Below are positions 18,143 to 26,510 of a stretch of DNA of 64,000 bases, one piece after another. The translations under genes and the position numbers were made by a program. The notes beneath the pieces were generated by a model. That model ran no database searches. It saw only the letters and a list, made by a program, of their open reading frames with translations, and was not told where the DNA came from. The number at the start of each line of letters is the position of its first letter. Position 1 is the stretch's first letter. The stretch covers positions 159,238 to 223,237 of the forward strand of contig JAFDWQ010000003.1 in assembly GCA_018268395.1 (NCBI GenBank), read 5' to 3'. Source of the stretch: Armatimonadota bacterium. Its GTDB lineage: Bacteria > Armatimonadota > Fimbriimonadia > Fimbriimonadales > Fimbriimonadaceae.

Positions 18143-18313
18143 ATGGCGAAGAAGAAAGGCGAAAAGCGAGAGATCATCCGGCTGGTCTGCACGGAAGACA
18201 ACAAGCACTACGTGACCACGACCAAGAACAAGCAGAACACGCAGGAAAAGCTGGAGCTGAACAAGTACAACCCAAGCCTCCGCAAGGTCACTCTCCACCG
18301 GGAGAAGAAGTAA
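18143..18313 (+). CDS. rpmG: 50S ribosomal protein L33 (bL33)
   Basis: 56 aa, MAKKKGEKREIIRLVCTEDN.., large-subunit protein near the E site. The four zinc cysteines of C+ forms are missing (one Cys only), so this is the zinc-independent type. GGAGG lies 5 bases before the ATG. It overlaps rpmF by one base (TAATG), so the two are co-expressed. Confidence 0.95.
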   Translation: MAKKKGEKREIIRLVCTEDNKHYVTTTKNKQNTQEKLELNKYNPSLRKVTLHREKK

Positions 18314-18495
18314 TGCCGAACCCCAAACGCAAGTTTTCGCACCAGCGCACGGCCAAGCGCCGCACCCACTACACCACCGACCTTCCCGAAATCACCTCGA
18401 CGAAGAACGTCGGCGGCGAACCGACGGCCAAGAACCATTGCGCCTCTCCGGACGGCTATTACAAGGGCCGCCGGTTGCCTGGCTTCAAAGACTAA
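18313..18495 (+). CDS. rpmF: 50S ribosomal protein L32 (bL32)
   Basis: 60 aa beginning MPNPKRKFSHQRTAKRRTHY, the classic L32 N-terminus. A single Cys remains (NHCASPDGYY), so the zinc-ribbon is lost, as in neighbouring L33. The start is in a TAATG overlap with rpmG and uses the GGAGAAG at the end of that gene. The stop overlaps convergent mnmA by 4 bases. Confidence 0.95.
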   Translation: MPNPKRKFSHQRTAKRRTHYTTDLPEITSTKNVGGEPTAKNHCASPDGYYKGRRLPGFKD

Positions 18496-19565
18496 GACCG
18501 GATCTTTCCGCCGGCGATGACGGTCTGGCCACGATAGGCGACCGCGATCTGGCCGGGCGTGACCGCCCTGACAGGTTCATCGAACACAAGGGTCGGCTCA
18601 GGTAGCGCGTAGAGCGTGGCCGGCTTCGCGTCCATGTTGTAACGCACCTTGGCCGTGACTTTGATCGGCCCTCCTGGCCCGGACACTCCGCTCCATACGA
18701 CTTCCTCTAACGGGACCTCGGTCCGGCGAAGCTCGTCGTCCGTCCCGACGGTGACGCGGCGCGAGGCGGCGTCGACCTGGATGACGTAGAGCGGGCTTCC
18801 GACGGCTACACCCAGCCCTTTCCGTTGTCCGACCGTGAAGTCGGCGACACCCTCGTGCCGGGCCAAAACCTTGCCTTCTCCGTCCACGACTTCGCCCGGT
18901 TCGAACGAGTCCGGCCTCGCCTTTCTGAGGAACTCGCGGTAGCCGCCCGCCTCGCTGACGAAGCAGACTTCTTGGCTGTCAGGTTTGTCCGCGACGGGAA
19001 GGCCGTATTCGCGGGCCAAACGACGGGTCTCGGCCTTGTCCCCAAGTTCGCCGAGAGGGAACCACGTCTTCGCGAGCTGCTCTTGTGACAGCATGTAGAG
19101 GACGTAGCTCTGATCCTTGTGCCCGCCTTTTGAGCGGAGGAGGTTCCATCGGTCGCCACGCTTCCGGATCCGGGCGTAGTGCCCGGTCGCGAGGGCGTCA
19201 CAACCCAGTTCGTCCGACATCTGGAGCAGGGCCTCGAACTTGACCTTCTTGTTGCAGGTGACGCACGGGTTCGGCGTCCGGCCCTTACCGTACTCCTCGA
19301 CGAACTCGTCGATGACCGTCTGCTTGAAGGCGTCCTTGAAGTTCACGACGTAGTGAGGCACGTCGAGCATCCGGGCGCAACGTCTGGCGTCCTCGACCGC
19401 CCCGAGCGAGCAACACCCTGAATGGCGCGGGTCGCGCTGGCTCTCCTGCCAGATCTGCATCGTCACGCCGACCACGTCGTGGCCACGGGCTTTGAGCAGG
19501 GCGGCCACGACCGCACTGTCGACGCCCCCTGACATCGCGACGCAAACGGTCTTTCGGGTCGTCAT
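18492..19565 (-). CDS. mnmA: tRNA-specific 2-thiouridylase MnmA
   Basis: 357 aa cytoplasmic enzyme that puts sulfur on U34 of Lys, Glu and Gln tRNAs. The ATP PP-loop motif SGGVDSA is at residues 10-16. The catalytic cysteine pair is visible in NPCVTCNKKVKF and DSQEVCFV. The C-terminal beta-barrel begins at about residue 240. The ATG overlaps the stop of the upstream VKOR-DsbA gene by 4 bases, so they form one operon. Confidence 0.96.
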   Translation of the reverse strand: MTTRKTVCVAMSGGVDSAVVAALLKARGHDVVGVTMQIWQESQRDPRHSGCCSLGAVEDARRCARMLDVPHYVVNFKDAFKQTVIDEFVEEYGKGRTPNPCVTCNKKVKFEALLQMSDELGCDALATGHYARIRKRGDRWNLLRSKGGHKDQSYVLYMLSQEQLAKTWFPLGELGDKAETRRLAREYGLPVADKPDSQEVCFVSEAGGYREFLRKARPDSFEPGEVVDGEGKVLARHEGVADFTVGQRKGLGVAVGSPLYVIQVDAASRRVTVGTDDELRRTEVPLEEVVWSGVSGPGGPIKVTAKVRYNMDAKPATLYALPEPTLVFDEPVRAVTPGQIAVAYRGQTVIAGGKIRS

Positions 19566-20716
19566 CGTCCGAGAAGGAGGCTGTTGTACGGCTCGGCCCC
19601 CAGCAGCGCTTCGAGCTTCGACCCCGGTACGACCTTTGCAGGCACACCTTTGGCGAAGACGGCGAACGTCGGGGTCTCGCGGATGTTGTAGCTGAGAGCG
19701 AGGTTGAAGTCCTCGACGACCCTTTGGGCTTCCGGCGAGCCTTCCTTCAACGCGTTCTCGATGTCGGCGGTGGTGAGCCCGACCTCTTCGGCGACCTGCT
19801 TGACGCCTTCGACGGTCTTGATCCGCTCTTCGTTCTCGACCCGGAAGACGTACTCGTAGAACTCCCAGAACTTGTCTTTTTCGGCGGCGAGTTCGGAGAG
19901 GGTGGCGATGTGCATGCTCGTCGCGTGTCCCTTAAGGTCGACGAGCGGCAGGTTCCGATAGGCGAACCGGAGGTTGTCGCCCGACTCCTTCAGGACTCCT
20001 GCTACGAGCTTGTACTGCTGGCGGCACGCGGCACAGTTGAAGTCGGCGAACTCGATGATCGTGACGGGCGCGGCTTCGTTCCCTTTGACTTTTGCCGGGA
20101 CGGGCAACATTTGGGTCAAGCCGACCGAACTGTCCAAGTCGCGGACGCCCGCAGCGGACATCGAGGAGTTCACGCCCCAGACGCCTCCGATGGCTGCGAC
20201 CAGTCCAGCCCCATAAAGCATGGATTCCAGGGTGCCCCAACGCGGCTTGGCGTCTGGAAGCGTGTGCAGCCAGTACGTCACGATCAGGGACACGGTCATG
20301 GTCACAGCGGACGCGACGCACCAAACACAGGTCGCCTCGACTTCGACGAACGACGCGTACATGAAATAGCAACTGACGAGAAAACCGATCCCGGTTCCGG
20401 CGAGGCTGAGTTTGGTCAAAGAGCGCCAGGTCTTGCCCCCGGTCGCCGCGCGTCCGACGGACAAGAGGGTCAAAACGAGGTATCCGCCGAGCCCGATGAA
20501 CGCGACGGGGACGGGCCCCCAATGAGACTGCGCGCTTTGGGCGACGTCGGCGCACCCCCGGGTACCGCCACACGGGACCTCCTTCGAGAACAGCTCTGCG
20601 ATACTGAGCACTCCGGCGATGAAGATCCCTACGATCCCCAAGATGCCGGTCAACAAATTGACCTTACGGGCCGGCTCCGAAACGTCGGTCGGCATCGTCT
20701 CCGCGGTGGCGCTCAC
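19562..20716 (-). CDS. VKOR family protein fused to DsbA-like thioredoxin domain
   Basis: 384 aa. The N-terminal part (to about residue 180) has four or five helices and the VKOR cysteines: a loop pair CGGTRGC and the active-site CVWC in helix 4. The C-terminal part is periplasm-facing with FADFNCAACRQQYKL, a CAAC thioredoxin-fold active site. Such fusions oxidise protein thiols and pass electrons to quinone, giving disulfide bonds in exported proteins. I place the start at GTG 20716, because a perfect TATAAT ends 6 bases before it; the 18 extra in-frame codons up to 20770 would lie upstream of transcription. It is cotranscribed with mnmA. Confidence 0.88.
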   Translation of the reverse strand: MSATAETMPTDVSEPARKVNLLTGILGIVGIFIAGVLSIAELFSKEVPCGGTRGCADVAQSAQSHWGPVPVAFIGLGGYLVLTLLSVGRAATGGKTWRSLTKLSLAGTGIGFLVSCYFMYASFVEVEATCVWCVASAVTMTVSLIVTYWLHTLPDAKPRWGTLESMLYGAGLVAAIGGVWGVNSSMSAAGVRDLDSSVGLTQMLPVPAKVKGNEAAPVTIIEFADFNCAACRQQYKLVAGVLKESGDNLRFAYRNLPLVDLKGHATSMHIATLSELAAEKDKFWEFYEYVFRVENEERIKTVEGVKQVAEEVGLTTADIENALKEGSPEAQRVVEDFNLALSYNIRETPTFAVFAKGVPAKVVPGSKLEALLGAEPYNSLLLGR

Positions 20717-20722
20717 GTCCGG

Positions 20723-20728
20723 ATTATA
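20723..20728 (-). promoter_or_regulatory. Consensus TATAAT, leaderless promoter of the VKOR-DsbA gene
   Basis: TATAAT on the minus strand is followed by six bases and then GTG 20716. This is the strongest of the start-proximal -10 boxes in the window. No -35 match stands out. Confidence 0.6.
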
Positions 20729-20784
20729 GAATGTGCGGCTCACTGTCCGGATTGAACCGACCGGTATCATAGGCCGTTCCCGGC

Positions 20785-22170
20785 ATGTCCGTGTCCCTTC
20801 TCCGCCCTGAAGCGCTGACCGGCGGACGTCCCAAAGGGACCGTCCGCGGGACCTATTTCGTCCAGACCTGGGGCTGCCAGATGAACGAAGAGGACAGCGA
20901 GCAGATCGCCCTCTACCTTCAAGACCTCGGTTTACGGCCCGCTTCGAGCCCTCAGGAAGCCCATGTCGTCCTGTTGAACACCTGTAGCGTCAGGAAGAAG
21001 CCCGAAGACAAGGCGTTCTCCTTTTTGGGCGAGTTGCGCCTTCTCAAGCTGGTCAGGCCGGACATGGTCATCGGTGTCGCAGGTTGCATGGCCCAGCTTC
21101 GTGCCGACGAGATCCGTAAGCGCAATCCGCACGTCGACTTTGTGGTCGGTACGGCCCAAGTCTCCTCGATTCCGGGTCTTGTCGAAGAGACCCTTCAGAG
21201 TCGGAAGTTCGCAGCCCGCACCGAACTGCCCGAGCGGAAAGGGGCCGTGGTCACCGACGTCCCTCAGCGCAACTTGGAACGAAAAGGCAAGCTCAAAGCG
21301 TTCGTCCCGATCCAGTACGGTTGCGACAAGTTCTGCACGTTTTGTATCGTCCCGACGACGAGAGGGCGCGAGCGGTCCCGTCCGACCGAGCACATCGTCC
21401 AAGAAGTCCGGCGGCTCGCGGAACTGGGGACGAAAGAGGTCACGTTGCTCGGCCAAACGGTCAACTCCTATGGCAAGAACCTCGCGGAGGGCCGCGTTCC
21501 GTTTTCCGACCTGCTCCGGCTCGTTTCCGGCGTTCCCGGTATCGAGCGGGTCCGGTACACCTCTCCCTATCCTCGTGACTTCAAATCGGACGTCATCACG
21601 GCGATCCGCGACGTGCCGGAGGTCATGGAGCATTGCCACATGCCGCTCCAGGCAGGGCACGACGACCTTCTCAAGCGGATGAAGCGGCAATACACCGTCG
21701 ACTCCTATGCCGACATCGTCGCCGAACTTCGGAGGGCCGTCCCGTCCGTCAGCCTGACGACCGACGTGATCGTCGGCTTCCCGGGCGAGACGGACGAGGA
21801 GTTCGAAGCCACATTGGCCGCCGTCGAGCGGTTCCGGTTCGACGGGGCGTTCATGTTCAAGTATTCGCCGCGTCCCGGCACTCCGGCCGCGGAAATGGTC
21901 CAAGTGGACGCTTCCGTGGCCTCTGCCCGGTTAGACCGCCTGATCGCCGTGCAGACCCGGATCACCTGCGAATCGAACGTTTCGCAGGTCGGTAAGACCT
22001 TCGAGGTCCTTGTCGAAGGGCCGACGCCGAAAAACCCTGGACTGCTTCAGGGCTATTCGCGGTGCTTTCGGATGATGCACTTCGAGGGCGGCCCTGGACT
22101 GGCCGGATCGATCGTCCCGGTCAAAGCCACCCAGGGCCACCTTTGGGGTTTGAGCGGAACCGTCGTTTGA
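20785..22170 (+). CDS. miaB: tRNA-2-methylthio-N6-dimethylallyladenosine synthase MiaB
   Basis: 461 aa radical-SAM methylthiotransferase acting on i6A37 of tRNAs. The N-terminal UPF0004 domain has its three cluster cysteines in WGCQMNEED, NTCSVRKK and AGCMAQ. The radical-SAM triad is CDKFCTFCIVP. A C-terminal TRAM domain is present (LVEGPTPKNPG..). ATG 20785 is close to a TATCAT hexamer (20765-20770) read away from the divergent VKOR gene. Confidence 0.96.
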   Translation: MSVSLLRPEALTGGRPKGTVRGTYFVQTWGCQMNEEDSEQIALYLQDLGLRPASSPQEAHVVLLNTCSVRKKPEDKAFSFLGELRLLKLVRPDMVIGVAGCMAQLRADEIRKRNPHVDFVVGTAQVSSIPGLVEETLQSRKFAARTELPERKGAVVTDVPQRNLERKGKLKAFVPIQYGCDKFCTFCIVPTTRGRERSRPTEHIVQEVRRLAELGTKEVTLLGQTVNSYGKNLAEGRVPFSDLLRLVSGVPGIERVRYTSPYPRDFKSDVITAIRDVPEVMEHCHMPLQAGHDDLLKRMKRQYTVDSYADIVAELRRAVPSVSLTTDVIVGFPGETDEEFEATLAAVERFRFDGAFMFKYSPRPGTPAAEMVQVDASVASARLDRLIAVQTRITCESNVSQVGKTFEVLVEGPTPKNPGLLQGYSRCFRMMHFEGGPGLAGSIVPVKATQGHLWGLSGTVV

Positions 22171-22265
22171 ACTTGGACGTCCGTCCGGGACGAGGCCCGC
22201 ACGATCGGACTGAGCCTCCGGCACGGACGCGAAGGTACCTCCCGGTCGGGGGTCGGCGCCCCTGC

Positions 22266-22271
22266 CACAAT
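22266..22271 (+). promoter_or_regulatory. -10-like box of hisC, leaderless
   Basis: CACAAT is followed by six bases and the hisC ATG. The hexamer is weak (4 of 6), but the spacing equals that of the stronger examples. Confidence 0.4.
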
Positions 22272-22277
22272 CCAGGT

Positions 22278-23387
22278 ATGTCCTACTCCATCCGCCCCGC
22301 CGTCCAGCGGATGCGGCCTTATCCTCCGGGTCGGCCGATCGAAGAGGTCCAGCGCGAACTTGGCCTTTCGGACCTCGTGAAACTGGCGAGCAACGAAAAC
22401 CCGCTCGGGCCTTCCCCCCGCGCCGTCGAGGCGGCCAAAAGGGCTGCCGAAACCATGAACGTCTATCCGGACGCCCGGTCCTACCGGTTGCGGGCCACGT
22501 TGGCCGAACGGAACGGCCTGACTCCGGACCACGTCCTCCTCGGTTGCGGGAGCGACGAGATCATCGGGATCCTAGGCGACGTCTTCCTCGAACCTGGCCG
22601 AGAGATGGTCATGGGCGATCCCAGCTTTATCCGGTACGAGGCCGCTGCGCAGGTCAACGGCGCGAAACTGGTCAAAGTGCCCCTGACGGCCGACTACCGT
22701 CACGACCTGCCTGCGATGGCCGCGGCCGTCACCCCGGACACGAGGATGGTCTTCGTCGCGAACCCAAACAATCCCACTGGGACGATCGTGTCCGGACAGG
22801 AACTGGAAGCGTTCGTCGATGCGCTTCCCGGGCACGTCCTCGTCGTTTTGGACGAAGCCTATTTCGAGTTCGCGGACGGGGACGAAGGACACGTCGACGG
22901 TCTCTCGTTGCTCAGGTCGGGACGACGTGTCGCCGTCCTGAGGACGTTCAGCAAGGCTTACGGCCTGGCCGGCATCCGGGTCGGGTTCGGGTTTGCCGAT
23001 CCCGAAGTCGTCCAGGCTTTCGAGTCGGCACGGAGCCCGTTCGACGTCAACAGCCTCGCTCAAGAGGCCGCCCTGGCCGCCTTGGACGACGTGGCCCATT
23101 TGGCCGAAACGGTCCGGTCGGCCAAGGAGGGTCGTCGGCGCATCGAGGACTTCCTGACCGGCCAAGGCTTCGAAGTCATCCCGAGTCACGCCAATTTCGT
23201 CTGCTTCGACACGGGAGGGCCTGCAGCGGACCTGGCCCAAGAATTGCTGCACCAAGGCGTCATCGTGAGACCTTGTACGGCCCTAGGGCTTCCCCGCCAC
23301 ATCCGCGTCAGTGTCGGGACTCCCTCTGAGGTCGACCGGTTCGTCCAGGCCGTCCTGACGACGACGAAAGGCAAGGTGACGGCGTGA
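22278..23387 (+). CDS. hisC: Histidinol-phosphate aminotransferase
   Basis: 369 aa PLP-dependent class II aminotransferase. Features: ASNENPLGPSP, VVLDEAYFEFAD, the PLP-lysine segment FSKAYGLAGIRVGF, and the C-terminal Arg in HIRVSVGT. It converts histidinol phosphate to imidazole-acetol phosphate; family members may also act on aromatic amino acids. The adjacent DAHP synthase makes an aromatic role plausible too. The start is ATG 22278 (MSYSIRPAVQ); the longer frame from 22062 runs through the end of miaB and is rejected. Confidence 0.9.
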   Translation: MSYSIRPAVQRMRPYPPGRPIEEVQRELGLSDLVKLASNENPLGPSPRAVEAAKRAAETMNVYPDARSYRLRATLAERNGLTPDHVLLGCGSDEIIGILGDVFLEPGREMVMGDPSFIRYEAAAQVNGAKLVKVPLTADYRHDLPAMAAAVTPDTRMVFVANPNNPTGTIVSGQELEAFVDALPGHVLVVLDEAYFEFADGDEGHVDGLSLLRSGRRVAVLRTFSKAYGLAGIRVGFGFADPEVVQAFESARSPFDVNSLAQEAALAALDDVAHLAETVRSAKEGRRRIEDFLTGQGFEVIPSHANFVCFDTGGPAADLAQELLHQGVIVRPCTALGLPRHIRVSVGTPSEVDRFVQAVLTTTKGKVTA

Positions 23388-24424
23388 TCATCGTCCTGAG
23401 GCAGGGGCATCCGGACGCCGTCACCAAGGTGACCAAGGAACTGGAAGACCACGGATATCAGGTCTTGCCCGTTTTCGGAGTCGAGAAGACGATCGTCTGT
23501 GCCGTCGGAGGGGAAGAGCACCGGAACGTCGATTTCCTTGAACAGCTCAAAGCCCACGAGTCGGTCGAAGACGTCCTCCTGATCACGCGGCCCTACAAGC
23601 TCGTCTCCACGGAGTCACAGCCGGGCCGGTCGGTCGTCGATGTCGGAGGCGTAAAGGTCGGAGGCAACGAGGTCGTCATGATGGCGGGCCCGTGCACGGT
23701 CGAATCCGAAGAGCAGGTCATGGCCACGGCCGAGACAGTCGCCGCCCGCGGCGCCAAGATCCTCCGGGGCGGCGCCTATAAACCGTCGACTTCGCCCTAC
23801 TCGTTCCAGGGGATGGGCGTTCCCGGTTTGAAGATCCTCCGTCAGGCCGCCGACCGTTTCGGCATGAAGGTCGTGACCGAGGTCATGGACGTCCGAAAGG
23901 TCGAACTCGTGGCCCAATACGCCGACGTCCTGCAGATCGGGGCCCGCAACATGCAGAACTACGACCTGCTCAAAGAGGTCGGCCAGTCCCGGACACCGAT
24001 CCTCCTCAAGCGGGGCCTGACGGCGAAGTACGAGGAACTCCTCTTAGCGGCCGAATACGTCGCGACGGGCGGGAACATGGCGATCATGCTGTGCGAACGC
24101 GGGATCCGGACGTTCGAGACCCAAACGAGGAACATGCTCGACATCGGTGCCGTGCCCGTCCTTCACGGGCTCTCGCACCTGCCCGTCATCGTCGACCCCT
24201 CGCAAGGGTCAGGAAAGCGCGACCTGGTTTCGGCCCTCTCACGGGCGGCGATCGCGGCCGGGGCGGACGGCCTCATCATCGAGGTGCATCCGAACCCGGA
24301 CCATGCGATCAAGGACGGCCCGCAAAGCTTGACGTTCCCTCAGTTCGACGAGATGGTCGAACCCTTGGCGCGGATCGCACAGGCCGTCGGTCGGACGATG
24401 GCCACCCGTCCTGTGCCGGTCTAG
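23384..24424 (+). CDS. aroF: 3-deoxy-7-phosphoheptulonate synthase with N-terminal ferredoxin-like domain
   Basis: 346 aa. It condenses phosphoenolpyruvate and erythrose 4-phosphate, the first step of the shikimate pathway. Residues 1-75 form the ACT/ferredoxin-like regulatory domain seen in the Thermotoga-type enzyme, which gives tyrosine/phenylalanine feedback. The barrel follows with MAGPCTVESEEQ, RGGAYKPSTSPYSFQG, LLKRG and DPSQGSGKRD. The GTG start overlaps the hisC TGA. The stop overlaps the convergent cNMP gene. Confidence 0.94.
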   Translation: MIIVLRQGHPDAVTKVTKELEDHGYQVLPVFGVEKTIVCAVGGEEHRNVDFLEQLKAHESVEDVLLITRPYKLVSTESQPGRSVVDVGGVKVGGNEVVMMAGPCTVESEEQVMATAETVAARGAKILRGGAYKPSTSPYSFQGMGVPGLKILRQAADRFGMKVVTEVMDVRKVELVAQYADVLQIGARNMQNYDLLKEVGQSRTPILLKRGLTAKYEELLLAAEYVATGGNMAIMLCERGIRTFETQTRNMLDIGAVPVLHGLSHLPVIVDPSQGSGKRDLVSALSRAAIAAGADGLIIEVHPNPDHAIKDGPQSLTFPQFDEMVEPLARIAQAVGRTMATRPVPV

Positions 24425-24864
24425 CGCCGCGTCGAGGCCGCGTCCAAGTGGACGTTGGCCGCGCGGAGGCGGCACGCAAGGATCCGCCCCAGGTTTTCCA
24501 TGACCTGGGCCTTGAGCGCGTGGTCGTGTTCGAGCAGTCCCCGAAGGTCGGCCGACGGAATGACCGCGACCTTACACTGTCCCTTTGCGACGACGTTGGC
24601 AGAACGCGGCTCCGAATCGACGAGCGACACTTCTCCCAGGACGGCGCCAGGGCCGACCTCGGCGACCGTTTCGCCGGAAAACGTCCGGATGGCGGCGGTG
24701 CCTTCGAGGACAAGGACAAGGTCCGTGTTGCGGTCGAACTGACGGACGACGGTGTCGCCCCCGTCCACTCGTCGCTCTGACGCCAAAGCGAAGAGGGCAG
24801 CGGCCTGATCGTCGGTCAGGTTCTTGAACAGAGGGTTGTCGCGTACGGTCGCCGGGATGGTCAT
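24421..24864 (-). CDS. Cyclic nucleotide-binding domain protein
   Basis: 147 aa, one CRP/cNMP-type beta-roll. The conserved pocket reads GPGAVLGEVSLVDSEPRSANVVA, with the phosphate-binding Glu and Arg. There is no helix-turn-helix after it, so it is not a transcription factor in itself; it may act on a partner. ATG 24864 is preferred to 24882: TAGAAT ends 7 bases before it. Confidence 0.78.
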   Translation of the reverse strand: MTIPATVRDNPLFKNLTDDQAAALFALASERRVDGGDTVVRQFDRNTDLVLVLEGTAAIRTFSGETVAEVGPGAVLGEVSLVDSEPRSANVVAKGQCKVAVIPSADLRGLLEHDHALKAQVMENLGRILACRLRAANVHLDAASTRR

Positions 24865-24871
24865 TCCCGCC

Positions 24872-24877
24872 ATTCTA
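24872..24877 (-). promoter_or_regulatory. TAGAAT -10 box, leaderless cNMP gene
   Basis: TAGAAT on the minus strand lies 7 bases before ATG 24864. It argues against the upstream ATG at 24882, which would start before the box. Confidence 0.5.
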
Positions 24878-24913
24878 GCCAAAAGACCGGTTCGGCCGCA
24901 CCTCGTAAATCCC

Positions 24914-26368
24914 TTAGCGGCCTTTGAAGAGCCCGCCGAGGACGCCGCGGATCAACTGGCGGCCCAGTTGCGTCCCCGCCGACCGTGCCAACGACTTCGC
25001 CATCGAGCCGATGATCTCGCCCGCAGAGTTCGGGTCACGCCGCGTTCTGGCAGGTTGGCGCTCTGCTGGGGCCTGCTCGGCCTCTTGTGCGGCCGCCTCG
25101 GCCCGTGCAGCCAGCACTTCATAGGCGGACTCGCGGTCGACGGCCTCTTCGTACTTACCTTGGCAGGGGCTCTTATCGACCGTCCGTTGCCGTTCGTCCG
25201 GCGTGACCGTCCCCAGTCGCGACGAGGGTGGGGCGACAAGGGTCCGCTGGACGACCATCGGGGTGCCCTTCTCCTCGAGGAACGACACGAGCGCTTCACC
25301 GACCGCCAATTGCGTGATGATCTCCTCCGTGGAAAAGGCCGGATTGGGGCGGAACGTCTCGGCACTGGCGCGGACCGCTTTCTGGTCGCGCGGCGTGAAC
25401 GCGCGCAGGGCGTGTTGGACGCGGTTGCCCAATTGGGCGAGGACAGTGTCGGGGACGTCGATCGGGTTTTGAGTGATGAAATAGACGCCGACGCCCTTTG
25501 ACCGGATCAACCGCACGACCTGTTCGATCTTTTCGAGAAGGGCCTTGGGCGCGTCGGTGAACAGGAGGTGTGCCTCGTCGAAGAAGAAGACGAGCTTCGG
25601 CTGGTCGGGATCACCGACTTCGGGGAGGGCTTCGAACAGTTCGGAAAGGAGCCAAAGCAAAAAGGTCGAATACAGCCGTGGACTCTGCATGAGCCTGTCC
25701 GCAGCGAGGATGTTGATCGTCCCCCGTCCCTCGGACCCGACCCGCATCAAGTCATGGAGGTCGAGGGCCGGCTCACCGAAGAACTGTTCGGCGCCTTGCT
25801 GCTCGAGGACGAGGAGCGACCTCTGGATCGCTCCGATCGTCGCCGAGCTGACGTTGCCATAGGCGGTCGTCAGTTCTTTGCTATGGTCGGCGACGTGCTG
25901 GAGCATGGCGCGCAGGTCTTTGAGGTCGAGAAGGACGAGCCCGTTGTCGTCGGCGTATTTGAACGCGACGTTCAGGACGCCCTCCTGCGTCTCGTTGAGT
26001 TCCAGAAGCCTGCTGAGAAGGAGCGGGCCCATTTCGCTGACCGTCGCGCGGATCGGATGCCCTTGTTCGCCGTAGAGGTCCCAGAACATGACGGGGAAGG
26101 CGCAGTACTCCAGGCTGTAACCGATCTGTTCGGCGCGGGCTTCGAGCTTAGGGTTCCCGCCTCCTGGCTGACTGATGCCCGCAAGATCGCCTTTGACGTC
26201 GGCCATAAAGACGGGCACTCCGAGTCGGCTGAACCCTTCGGCGAGGGTCTGGAGGCTGACGGTCTTTCCTGTGCCCGTCGCCCCGGCGATCAATCCGTGC
26301 CTGTTCCCGAATTTAGGAGTAAGCAAGACGGGTTGTTCTGCTTTCCCGAAGTAAATGCCGTCGGCCAT
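24914..26368 (-). CDS. DUF853 / HerA-like ATPase (YjgR family)
   Basis: 484 aa P-loop ATPase of the HerA/FtsK superfamily. Walker A is GATGTGKT at about 29-36; Walker B is [12 protein letters not shown] with the typical Glu; a sensor region [31 protein letters not shown] is split across a helix. The C-terminus is a charged linker and a Gly/Arg-rich end. YjgR homologues are hexameric ATPases of unknown duty. It sits among signalling genes with no NurA-like nuclease nearby, so a repair role is not supported. Confidence 0.87.
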   Translation of the reverse strand: MADGIYFGKAEQPVLLTPKFGNRHGLIAGATGTGKTVSLQTLAEGFSRLGVPVFMADVKGDLAGISQPGGGNPKLEARAEQIGYSLEYCAFPVMFWDLYGEQGHPIRATVSEMGPLLLSRLLELNETQEGVLNVAFKYADDNGLVLLDLKDLRAMLQHVADHSKELTTAYGNVSSATIGAIQRSLLVLEQQGAEQFFGEPALDLHDLMRVGSEGRGTINILAADRLMQSPRLYSTFLLWLLSELFEALPEVGDPDQPKLVFFFDEAHLLFTDAPKALLEKIEQVVRLIRSKGVGVYFITQNPIDVPDTVLAQLGNRVQHALRAFTPRDQKAVRASAETFRPNPAFSTEEIITQLAVGEALVSFLEEKGTPMVVQRTLVAPPSSRLGTVTPDERQRTVDKSPCQGKYEEAVDRESAYEVLAARAEAAAQEAEQAPAERQPARTRRDPNSAGEIIGSMAKSLARSAGTQLGRQLIRGVLGGLFKGR

Positions 26369-26377
26369 ATCAACGGT

Positions 26378-26390
26378 CCAGGTTACCTGG
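26378..26390. promoter_or_regulatory. 13-base perfect palindrome between divergent genes
   Basis: CCAGGT T ACCTGG lies 9 bases upstream of the DUF853 start codon, in the gap to the GAF kinase. It could be an operator; the arms are short enough for chance. Confidence 0.3.
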
Positions 26391-26510
26391 GGGGCCCTTT
26401 GCGGAACCTCTCATGCTACGTCTTTCGAGATGTCCGTTTCGACCGGCACAATTGCGGGAAATTTTCGTCCGTCGCTAGCACGTTCGGGAACAAAACGTCC
26501 ATAATCAGCG

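Noticed and set aside
24914-26368. HerA-NurA type defence or repair system
   Set aside because: The ATPase belongs to the YjgR/DUF853 branch and no nuclease or SIR2-like partner lies next to it.
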